Source: Bartonella sp. HY328
GTDB lineage: Bacteria; Pseudomonadota; Alphaproteobacteria; Rhizobiales; Rhizobiaceae
Assembly (NCBI RefSeq): GCF_025449335.1
Contig: NZ_CP104883.1
Location: forward strand, 1,790,501-1,854,500
Direction: 5' to 3'
Length of the DNA: 64,000 nt
Each line of letters opens with the position of its first letter. The stretch's first letter is position 1. Positions 55,362 to 62,525 of the stretch are shown piece after piece. Under the pieces are notes generated by a model. It had not been told where the DNA came from. It worked only from the letters and a program-made list of their open reading frames with translations, and made no database searches. A program made the translations under genes and the position numbers.

Positions 55362-56681
55362 ATGACACAATTTTTACATATTGCTGAGCGCATTTTAAAT
55401 CGACCGCTATTGCTCACCCCAGATAAAGCGCAAGTTATTTTATCAGTAATAACAAATCGATCAAGCTTACCTGTAGCAAGCAGATTTGAAGGAGAGCCTA
55501 TTGCGCGTGACGAGGAAGGACGCGTCATTGGGAAACCCTATAGCGTTACGCAAAACGGTATAGCTATTATTTCCATTTTAGGCTCACTCGTTAATCGCGG
55601 TGCATGGATTGGTGCTCAATCTGGACTTATTTCTTATGAAGGATTAGCGCACCAAATTAAAACCGCAATGAATGACGACAAGGTACAATCTATTGTGCTT
55701 GATATTCAATCACCTGGTGGTGAAGCAGTCGGCTGTTTTGAGCTTGCTGCACAAGTAAGGCAGTTGTCACTTAAAAAGAAAGTCATTGCTGTTGTCAATG
55801 GCATGGCTTGTTCTGCAGCTTATGCTATTGCCTCAGCTGCAAATGAAATTGTCACTACAGAAACGGGCATTTGTGGCTCAATTGGCGTTGTGTTACTCCA
55901 TACCGATTTTAGCCGCCAGCTTGATTTAAACGGCATAACGCCAACACTTATCCATGCTGGAGAGCACAAGGCAGACGGTAATTCGCTAGAGCCGCTAACC
56001 GATACAGTAAAAGCTGACCTGCAAGCTGAAGTTGATATGTTTTATGGGCTGTTTTTGAAGCATGTTGCCAAAGGCCGTGGCAATCGCCTTACCATTGCGG
56101 CGGCTAAGAGAACTGAAGCACGCACCTTTATTGGTGAAGCCGCTGTTGAAGCTGGCCTTGCTGATCGCCTTGGCACGTTTGATAGCGTTATCGATGAATT
56201 GTCACGCGCAAAAGCATTAGTCTCAGCCAAAACCAAACAAATCCGAACAGGGAGTAAATTAATGGATGACGAAAACAACGCTGCGCTGAGCGGCGAGGTG
56301 CCGCAAGCTGATAAACAAATGTCGCTTGAGGCCCATATTCAAGCGCTCGCAAAAGCTCGTCAAGAAGGCGAAGCAATGGGCGAGAAAAAAGCCATGAGCC
56401 GCATTGAAGCAATTACCTCAGCCGATGGCATTAAAGGCAATGCAAAGCGTCTTGTTGCCGCCCTTGAGCTTGCTTGCCAATCGCCAACGATGAAAGCAAG
56501 CTCCGTCGTCAATTTTGTTGCAAGCAATATTGCCTCGGAACCATCATCTGCAACACTGGCTAATCGCCTTGCGGCCGATAGCAGCGCGAATGATAAAATA
56601 TTCAATGGTGTAGCGTCACCTAACACCTCTGCGCCACTTACTGCGATTGCACAGCAAATAAATGGAGGCAAGCATGCCTGA
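55362..56681 (+). CDS. Phage S49-family head maturation protease (lambda gpC type) with scaffold tail
   Basis: 439 residues from the ATG at 55362 (a TTG lies one codon ahead). The S49/SppA-type protease domain (about 50-290) shows VLDIQSPGGEAVGCFELA, VIAVVNGMACSAAYAIASAANEIV with the catalytic Ser, and GICGSIGVVLLHTDFSRQLD. The C-terminal part (about 300-439) is the Ala/Lys/Glu-rich scaffold segment. The enzyme cleaves portal and scaffold during capsid assembly. The gene is intact, unlike its neighbours. The Lys partner seems to lie in GEHKADGN near 210. Confidence 0.88.
   Translation: MTQFLHIAERILNRPLLLTPDKAQVILSVITNRSSLPVASRFEGEPIARDEEGRVIGKPYSVTQNGIAIISILGSLVNRGAWIGAQSGLISYEGLAHQIKTAMNDDKVQSIVLDIQSPGGEAVGCFELAAQVRQLSLKKKVIAVVNGMACSAAYAIASAANEIVTTETGICGSIGVVLLHTDFSRQLDLNGITPTLIHAGEHKADGNSLEPLTDTVKADLQAEVDMFYGLFLKHVAKGRGNRLTIAAAKRTEARTFIGEAAVEAGLADRLGTFDSVIDELSRAKALVSAKTKQIRTGSKLMDDENNAALSGEVPQADKQMSLEAHIQALAKARQEGEAMGEKKAMSRIEAITSADGIKGNAKRLVAALELACQSPTMKASSVVNFVASNIASEPSSATLANRLAADSSANDKIFNGVASPNTSAPLTAIAQQINGGKHA
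56262..56681 (+). CDS. Nested capsid scaffold protein (lambda Nu3 type)
   Basis: An in-frame ATG at 56262 inside the protease gene has a strong AGGGAG site about 8 bases upstream and would make a 139-residue protein equal to the protease C-terminus (MDDENNAALSGEVPQADKQ...). Lambda expresses its scaffold Nu3 from just such an internal start in gene C. The product is helical, rich in Ala, Glu and Lys, with few aromatic residues, as expected of a scaffold. Expression is inferred. Confidence 0.65.
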   Translation: MDDENNAALSGEVPQADKQMSLEAHIQALAKARQEGEAMGEKKAMSRIEAITSADGIKGNAKRLVAALELACQSPTMKASSVVNFVASNIASEPSSATLANRLAADSSANDKIFNGVASPNTSAPLTAIAQQINGGKHA

Positions 56682-57024
56682 TGCAAATATTAAAGTTGCA
56701 AGTTTTAAGCCTGATAATTTGATTGAAGGCAATGAGCAAACCCAGCCTATTACCTTAACTATGGGTGAATATAAGCGCGGTGAAGTTTTGGGCCGCGTTG
56801 GCAATATTTATGGCAAGCTGTCAACTGCAAATAGTGTTGCCGCAGCGATCATGCCTTTCACGGTCAGTGTCACCGCGCAGACTACGAAGGCGGTGTAGGT
56901 TGGCGGCTCATTTAATCAAGATGCTATTTTGCTAGACAGCAAAGAGCTTGAAGATATCAAGACAGCTTTGCGCGATTGCGACATTTTCATTCGTCAATGG
57001 GGCGCTGCCCCTGATATTGCTTAA
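56674..57024 (+). pseudogene. Head decoration protein (lambda gpD type) with an in-frame TAG
   Basis: The ATG at 56674 has GGAGG 6 bases upstream and overlaps the protease gene end by 8 bases. The frame reads PITLTMGEYKRGEVLGRVGNIYGKL..., stops at TAG (56896-56898), and continues in the same frame with VGGSFNQDAILLDSKELEDIKTALRDCDIFIRQWG to TAA at 57022-57024. The second part fits the end of gpD-family proteins, where a Tyr-like residue is expected at the stop site (pattern V-Y-x-G-x-F-N). So one nonsense change breaks a 116-residue protein. gpD trimers cement the capsid outer surface. Confidence 0.8.
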
Positions 57025-57035
57025 GGAGCAAATAT

Positions 57036-57551
57036 ATGGATCCGCTTTTTAATACGACTGACCTTTGCGGCGTGGTAGCAACTGTGTGCGTAGCACCGAG
57101 TTTCTTCCTTGACCGGTATTTCCGCAGCGCGCCTAAGTTCTCAACCTAAGAAAACATCATTTTTGATGCAATCTTGGTAGGCTTACCAATGATGGCGCCC
57201 TTTGTGTTGCCACTCGTTGTAGCTAAGCCGCAACAACGCACCGGCTATGGGGTAAAGTCTTTTCGTCCTGCTTATGTGAAGCCAAAACATCAAATCAAGC
57301 TAGGCGATTTTGTGAGCCGCCTACCCGGTGAAGCTTTGACCGGCGAATTATCCATGGAAGAGCGCCGCAACCGTGAAATTGTCCGCCTTATCGCTGAGCA
57401 AAAACGCCAGATCTTTGCGCGTTGGGAATGGATGGCAGCACAAGCAATTATCAATGGCAAAGTTGAAGTCTCAGGTGAAGACTATCCGGCTCAAATTGTT
57501 GATTTTGGCCGTCACCAGAATAATGAGATCATGATTTCAGCAGATGCCTAA
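57036..57551 (+). pseudogene. Major capsid protein (lambda gpE type), nonsense and truncated
   Basis: The ATG at 57036 follows an AGGAG site. The frame begins MDPLFNTTDLCGVVAT, reads FFLDRYFRSAPKFST, stops at TAA (57147-57149; codon 38, where Glu is expected before ENIIFDA) and goes on in frame with LVGLPMMAPFVLPLVVAKPQQRTGYGVKSFRPAYVKPK, GEALTGELSMEERR, VSGEDYPAQIVDFGRHQNN, ending at 57551. This follows the gpE family over its first half only: about 171 residues, where about 340 are usual. So the gene has both a nonsense codon and a lost 3' half. The downstream breakpoint lies near 57550-57600. Confidence 0.82.
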
Positions 57552-57603
57552 AAAGACGCCAAAAAGCAACGGCGAAACACCAATGCATGACCTTGATAAA
57601 TAG
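57544..57603 (+). other. Tiny frame at the capsid-gene breakpoint
   Basis: An ATG overlapping the capsid stop opens a 19-residue frame (MPKKTPKSNGETPMHDLDK) ending at TAG. It might be the head of a further phage gene cut off by the deletion, or chance. No family can be assigned. Confidence 0.3.
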
Positions 57604-57648
57604 CAAAGGCACCAGTATAGTCAAGTTTACATTATGTGGGAATGTGTG

Positions 57649-58026
57649 ATGGATGCAATAATACTGCCTATACTTAATTTAAGTCCAATTTTTGTTTTGG
57701 TTAGCATAATCTTGCTTATTATTAAACCCGCTCGTAAGCTAGGGATAAAACTAGTGATCCTTAGCGTTTTGATATTGATCGGATCATCAATCTATTTATA
57801 CGCTAATAAAGATCGAATTTATAATGATATAAACAATAAAACCGAACAATTAGGCTTACTTAATGGTCGGTATAATCACATTATGGAAACGGCTACAAAT
57901 CACGACTTCGCGAGCGCTAGACAAGTGATTTCAAATTGGGGATTTCATGTGACGCCTGAAGACGTAAACAAAATTGCGAGAGAAATAGGAGAGCAACCTA
58001 TACATTCGCAAACTACAGAAAAATAG
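57649..58026 (+). CDS. Small membrane protein of unknown function at the prophage edge
   Basis: 125 residues from the ATG at 57649 (GGGA about 8 bases upstream); an ATG five codons ahead lacks a site. Two membrane helices lie at about 4-25 (LPILNLSPIFVLVSIILLII) and 34-53 (LGIKLVILSVLILIGSSIYLY), followed by a soluble 70-residue tail with a helix (IYNDINNKTEQLGLLNGRYNHIMETA) and a DFASARQVISNWGFHVTPEDVNKIAREIG segment. I do not recognise the family. The frame is intact and has its own strong terminator, in contrast to the broken phage genes before it. It may be a prophage-carried extra gene or a host gene. Confidence 0.65.
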   Translation: MDAIILPILNLSPIFVLVSIILLIIKPARKLGIKLVILSVLILIGSSIYLYANKDRIYNDINNKTEQLGLLNGRYNHIMETATNHDFASARQVISNWGFHVTPEDVNKIAREIGEQPIHSQTTEK

Positions 58027-58050
58027 AAATTATCAAATACCATTACCTGC

Positions 58051-58076
58051 AAGGCAGCTTTTAGCTGCCTTTTTTA
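58051..58076 (+). terminator. Strong terminator after the small membrane protein gene
   Basis: AAGGCAGCT (58051-58059) pairs perfectly with AGCTGCCTT (58063-58071), loop TTT, then TTTTTATT. It lies 25 bases after the stop. Confidence 0.92.
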
Positions 58077-58089
58077 TTGCCCATCATTA

Positions 58090-58405
58090 AACGCAAAGTT
58101 GTGCCTGACAGTATTGTCTATCGCGCCTGTTAACATGAATATAATGCTGTGGATGTATCAGATTTAAACATTATCACATCAACTATTCAAACTGATTGCA
58201 GACAAAGGCAATCACATCAACGGCATTGAGAATTTTTGGAACCAAGCCAAGCGCCATATGCGCAAATTTAATGGTATACCAATAACGAATTTTGGACTAT
58301 TTTTGAAGGAGTGTGAGTGGCGTTTTACACCCCATCGCCTCAAACACAATTAAGGCAAACAAAACAATGAGTTAAACATTTTACAGGCTAATTATCTGGT
58401 ACAGC
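58090..58405 (+). pseudogene. IS1595-family transposase remnant
   Basis: Broken frames spell a typical IS1595-type C-terminus: VVPDSIVYRAC, a stop, HEYNAVDVSDF, then after a one-base shift KHYHINYS, then after another shift ADKGNHINGIENFWNQAKRHMRKFNGIP, NFGLFLKECEWRF, and a stop near 58351. The HINGIENFWNQAKRHMRKFNG block carries the last acidic catalytic residue of this DDE (DDNK/E) family. The N-terminal half and any terminal repeats are not visible. At least two frameshifts and two stops make it dead. The rest of the gap up to the porin terminator holds no gene I can support. Confidence 0.82.
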
Positions 58406-58708
58406 CCCCACTTCATATTAAAAACAAGCTTTGGCCAAAAGCGTTCAAAAAATAGAAACCGCACTCAAAATATTTTCCAGCGCCAGTCTTAAAATGAGCC
58501 ACTGTGTGCCGACAATTCACATTAACTCTAATGTAAAACGCCATGGCAGAATTTTGTGAGGCACGATCAGTATATAATATTATAAGTCATCCCAACCCAG
58601 ATAAAGGCAATTTAAGCTTTCGTAGTTATGCTAGCGCTTTAATTATCGCAATTACATTCTAATAAATGGTCCGCGTTCGCATTCAAATATATCACGTTAG
58701 CCATAGAA

Positions 58709-58740
58709 ACAAAAAAAGGCCCAGCTATAAGCTGGACCTT
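58709..58740 (-). terminator. Terminator after the porin gene
   Basis: Read on the minus strand, AAGGTCCAGCT pairs with AGCTGGGCCTT (one wobble pair) around TAT and runs into seven T. It ends 26 bases from the porin stop. Confidence 0.92.
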
Positions 58741-58765
58741 CTACAGACTTTTTAATTATATAAAA

Positions 58766-59899
58766 TTAGAAATCACGTTGTAAACGTAAAGCTCCGCCGA
58801 ATGCATCCTTACCTTTTAATTCTGACTTGCTATCATTCCACTTACGATAGTTAACTTCAGGAACAAGTGTTAAGCCTGGTACGAGTTGATAATTAACATT
58901 AGCTGCACCGTAAAAATTGCCTGCGCCTTCATAAGCAAGCTGAAGATTACCGGTAGCTTTTTCAGTAAAGCCGTAGGATGCACCTACCCAGCCAACCCAT
59001 TTACCACCCCAAGTACCATAGAAGCTATCAATAGCACGGACACCGCGGATTGAGCGATCTGTAATAAGCGATGATGAATCATCTAAATCACCATAATAAG
59101 TATCTTTTAGATCCTTATAAGCAGCCATACCCCAAATGTTAAATTTGTCAGTAATATTGATGCTGACCTTTGCTTTACCAATCCATGTCTCATTAACTGA
59201 GTCATAAGCAGCAGCACCAGTTAGTGAACCCCAAGCTTGTTCATATTTTGCAGCTAAAACAACATGTGGCGTATAGTCGGTGATTTGGCCATTATAGTCA
59301 TTATCTTCGGTATTTCCCTGTTCAAGGGAGATAAGAGCTGAAAAACCGTTATCGGCTGCATAGGTATAGCTAATAAGATTAGTTCTGTAACCGCCGCCAA
59401 GCACAACATCATCATTGATGAAATCGCCATAATACCCAAAGAAAGTATTGATTGCAGATTCATCAAGACCTACACGTAAACCACCAAGTTCAATGTAACC
59501 AAAGCGTAAGCCAGCTGCCTCGACCTGCTCACCATCAGTCCACTCGCCACGCAAACGAATAAATGTACGCAAAGTACCCAATTCTGTATCGCTAGCGGTA
59601 GAAAAATCAAGTTCAGCACGAGTAGAATAACGCCATCTCTTAGGATCACGGTCAGCTAACGTACGTGTATAAACATCAGCACCACCATAAACAGTACCAA
59701 AAACCATACCGCCAATGCTCATGCAGGTTTCTGTACCAGGAATATAGAAGTAGCCTTGACCATAGGCATCACAAACGCGCACATATTCAACTGGTTCTGG
59801 TTCAAGCGTCACAGCATCTGCAGCTGAAGCGCTATATTGTGTAAATCCCAAACTTGCTCCAGCTGCTAAAAGCGCTAAACAGAACTTTGAAGTTTTCAT
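58766..59899 (-). CDS. Outer-membrane porin (Brucella Omp2 type, Porin_2 family)
   Basis: 377 residues. A clear signal peptide (about 1-26, ending in YSASA) precedes a region typical of Omp2a/Omp2b: VEYVRVCDAYGQGYFYIPGTETCMSIGG with two cysteines, then alternating beta strands, including TRAELDFSTASDTELGTLRTFIRLRGEW and the C-terminal KDAFGGALRLQRDF ending in Phe, the usual outer-membrane signal. It forms a 16-strand trimeric channel for small solutes. Length is normal. It is monocistronic with a strong terminator and 630 bases of non-coding DNA upstream. Confidence 0.93.
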   Translation of the reverse strand: MKTSKFCLALLAAGASLGFTQYSASAADAVTLEPEPVEYVRVCDAYGQGYFYIPGTETCMSIGGMVFGTVYGGADVYTRTLADRDPKRWRYSTRAELDFSTASDTELGTLRTFIRLRGEWTDGEQVEAAGLRFGYIELGGLRVGLDESAINTFFGYYGDFINDDVVLGGGYRTNLISYTYAADNGFSALISLEQGNTEDNDYNGQITDYTPHVVLAAKYEQAWGSLTGAAAYDSVNETWIGKAKVSINITDKFNIWGMAAYKDLKDTYYGDLDDSSSLITDRSIRGVRAIDSFYGTWGGKWVGWVGASYGFTEKATGNLQLAYEGAGNFYGAANVNYQLVPGLTLVPEVNYRKWNDSKSELKGKDAFGGALRLQRDF

Positions 59900-60531
59900 T
59901 GTTGATCCCTACTTTTAAAAGTCAATTATACTATACACAGATGAGAGAACCGAAACCCCAATTATCCAGCTTTAGTTTTGACTAATTACTTCAAAAAAAT
60001 ATAAATCCACACCAGAGGACCATAAATCGATGATTTATCTAATATATTTTTGAATAGTGACATTAATCAAACTATATTAACAAGGGATATAAAGGAGTAT
60101 CTTTGTCATATTTTAGTCATATAGCCTTGTCTCAAAGCTCTGTAAATACGTCTAAGGGTATATATTCAATATATAGTGATATTTAGAAATACTCTATTTT
60201 AGATTATTGTATTTTTGCAACACGTAACATCTAGCTTAGTTATTTAGGACAGTTCCAAGAACTGAATCATGTTCATACTTAGTCAGATCTGTGCGAAATA
60301 AATAGCAAAACATAAAGACAAAGAAGTGAAAGCACACATTATCAATGATTGGGCACAACAACGCTGTTGATAGCGGCTATTTTGCACCATTTAAAGATTC
60401 AAGTCCTTTTTCATAATAACCTTATAAAAAAGTTTTGATAATACAAATATTTTCAAGCCTCTTTTCAAATATCAATTGCAGGTATTCCGGATTGTTTATA
60501 CTAACTCGTCGAAATTAGTCGTTTACCCCTA
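59900..60531. other. Intergenic region upstream of the porin gene
   Basis: 632 AT-rich bases between the porin start and the end of the ABC permease gene. The porin promoter and its leader must lie here. I see no gene; a plus-strand frame beginning at 60476 overlaps the permease gene and is not credible. No clear terminator of the ABC operon was found. Confidence 0.5.
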
Positions 60532-61539
60532 TCAATCATTACGGCTTCTAAATTTAAAATACCCCAAAGCAAGATTAGATCCAACACTACGTGAAATCAT
60601 AACAAGAATTAAGAATAGCCCCCATATAGCCGTAGCTAGATGTTGGTTCGCGCCAATAAGATTAAGACCTGAAGACAAAGATTGCAATGAAATAAGAGCT
60701 ATAACTACCGGCAAAACACGGCCAAAACCACCAAAGGGAGCTACTCCGCCTAAAAAGCAAGCTAAAACTGTTATTAATAGAAGTGCATCGCCATGTCCGA
60801 TCCGTACAGAATTGAACCGTGTCAACATCAATATCCCCGCCAATGAGCACATAACTCCAGACAAGGTATAAATAAGCACTAAATTGCGCTTAGTATTCAA
60901 CCCAGACCAAGTGGCAGCGACTATGTTTGAGCCGATCATACGAGCGGTAAAACCATGACGACTATGAGAAAGAAGAAGCGACCAAAGGAAAGCAGCGACA
61001 ATGAAAATGATAAGCGGAATTGGAACACCTAAAAAAGATCCATGGCCAATTGTTGCTACAAAAGTTGGAAAACCAGAAATATCTGCTCCTCGTGTGATAA
61101 ACTCACCAATGCCACGCAAAAATATCATTGCTGCAAGAGATGCTAATATCGGATGAACATCCAAAAATGACACGACTACGCCAATCAATGTGCCACAAAG
61201 CGCACCGACAATAATCGCAAGAACAATACCAATCAAAAAGCTTGCTACACTCGCATCTACTCCTCCATTCATTGCAAGGAAAGATGCTAAAGTCAGACCT
61301 GACACATTTGCTATTGCAATAATGGCAAGATTAAAACCACCCGATGTAATAGGAATGAGCATAGCTAAAGTAAGTAATCCAAGCTCTGGAAGCTGAAACG
61401 CAATTGAAAAAAGATTGGCAGTCGAAAGGAAAGTAGGTGTGAGTGATTGAAAGCCCAATACAACCAAAATGAGGAAACCACAAAGCCAAAGTGTCTCAGC
61501 CCCAATTTTGTTAGATAGAGTATGAAAAAAATGATTCAT
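60532..61539 (-). CDS. Sugar-type ABC transporter permease (second permease)
   Basis: 335 residues of the BPD_transp_2 (RbsC/LsrD) class with about eight to ten membrane segments. PITSGGFNLAIIAIANVSGLTLASFL (near 62), GTLIGVVVSFLDVHPILASLAAMIFLRGIGEFITRG (near 115) and GGVAPFGGFGRVLPVVIALI (near 262) are class landmarks. Its start overlaps the stop of the first permease by one base (TAATG). Paired, unlike permeases are known from rhamnose, AI-2 and galactofuranose importers. The substrate cannot be told from the sequence, and the binding protein is not in the window. Confidence 0.9.
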   Translation of the reverse strand: MNHFFHTLSNKIGAETLWLCGFLILVVLGFQSLTPTFLSTANLFSIAFQLPELGLLTLAMLIPITSGGFNLAIIAIANVSGLTLASFLAMNGGVDASVASFLIGIVLAIIVGALCGTLIGVVVSFLDVHPILASLAAMIFLRGIGEFITRGADISGFPTFVATIGHGSFLGVPIPLIIFIVAAFLWSLLLSHSRHGFTARMIGSNIVAATWSGLNTKRNLVLIYTLSGVMCSLAGILMLTRFNSVRIGHGDALLLITVLACFLGGVAPFGGFGRVLPVVIALISLQSLSSGLNLIGANQHLATAIWGLFLILVMISRSVGSNLALGYFKFRSRND

Positions 61540-62525
61540 TACGCAGTCTCCGGTCGTCTTGAAGTTTTTAATAAACGTAGGCCAGGCAATGAAATTGCGA
61601 GAAGAATAACTGCCCCAATCACCATTTTAAAGGCATAAGGACTAACACCTAAGAGATTTAGACTGTTTTGTGTAACTGCAACGAGTAAAACTCCTAAAAA
61701 ACATCCCAAAACAGTGCCACGCCCTCCACCAAGTCGCGCTCCACCCAAGACAACTGCCGCAAGAACATCAAGCTCACGACCAATTAAAGCATTGGGTACA
61801 ACCTCTTGCACCAAATGTGCCTGCATAAGTCCACCAATTCCTGCCATCACACCGAGCCAACCAAAAGCAATTGCCTGGCAACGCCAAGGACTAATGCCCA
61901 ACCTTCTGGCTCCTTCAGGATTATTTCCAAAAGCGTAGAGTTGGCGTCCAATATTGGTGTATCGTAATAAAAGCCACGTAAACAGCATAATTATAAACAT
62001 TGTTACAGTAGGCAAGGTCAATTCTGCCCATGAACCTGTGCTGCTTTGATATTCTGCAAAGTTTATGCGATTAATAAGCCAGTCGGGAAGATCATAAAGA
62101 AATTTACCTCCGCTAAAAAACATTAACAGACCAAAAAATGCGTTAAATGTCGCAATGGTAATAACAATCGACGTTATATGAAAACGTTGTATCAAAAACG
62201 CATTTATCAGACCTAACGCTGCCCCTATGGCACTAGCACAGGCAATGCCAATAAACCAATTACTGGGTATAATACCAAATAATTTTACACATAAATATTG
62301 TACGACTGATGCGGCAACAGCAAATGAAACATCAATGCCACCAGCAATCAAAACAACAAGTAGACCAAAAGCCCATATCATTGAGACCGCATTATTATTG
62401 AGCAAAGAAGAAAAATTCGCGAGAGTAAAAAACGTATCAGTCGTAAAGGAAAGTATAACCCCAATAATAGTTAGCACTATAATCAAGGCAGACTCGGAGG
62501 GATAATTATTGATAATTTTACGCAT
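61539..62525 (-). CDS. Sugar-type ABC transporter permease (first permease)
   Basis: About 328 residues from the ATG at 62525, which overlaps the ATPase stop by 8 bases (ATGCGTAA); the frame is open farther but runs into the ATPase gene. BPD_transp_2 class: VLIAGGIDVSFAVAASVVQYL (near 52), RFHITSIVITIATFNAFFGLLMFFSGG (near 110) and GRELDVLAAVVLGGARLGGGRGTVLGCFLGVLL (near 245) are the conserved blocks. It forms a heterodimer channel with the next permease. The overlap implies coupled translation. Confidence 0.9.
   Translation of the reverse strand: MRKIINNYPSESALIIVLTIIGVILSFTTDTFFTLANFSSLLNNNAVSMIWAFGLLVVLIAGGIDVSFAVAASVVQYLCVKLFGIIPSNWFIGIACASAIGAALGLINAFLIQRFHITSIVITIATFNAFFGLLMFFSGGKFLYDLPDWLINRINFAEYQSSTGSWAELTLPTVTMFIIMLFTWLLLRYTNIGRQLYAFGNNPEGARRLGISPWRCQAIAFGWLGVMAGIGGLMQAHLVQEVVPNALIGRELDVLAAVVLGGARLGGGRGTVLGCFLGVLLVAVTQNSLNLLGVSPYAFKMVIGAVILLAISLPGLRLLKTSRRPETA

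Noticed and set aside
56674..57551. Stop-codon recoding in the phage head genes
   Set aside because: The two stops are different (TAG and TAA), a neighbour has a plain frameshift, another lacks its N-terminus and the capsid gene is truncated. Ordinary decay explains all of it.
51457..58026. Gene transfer agent or domesticated capsid system
   Set aside because: The module is of lambda head type next to an integrase and a tRNA, lacks tail genes and carries several inactivating changes, which does not fit a maintained gene transfer agent.
60476..60871. 131-codon plus-strand frame across the ABC permease gene end
   Set aside because: It is antisense to a clearly conserved permease and its product looks like nothing known.
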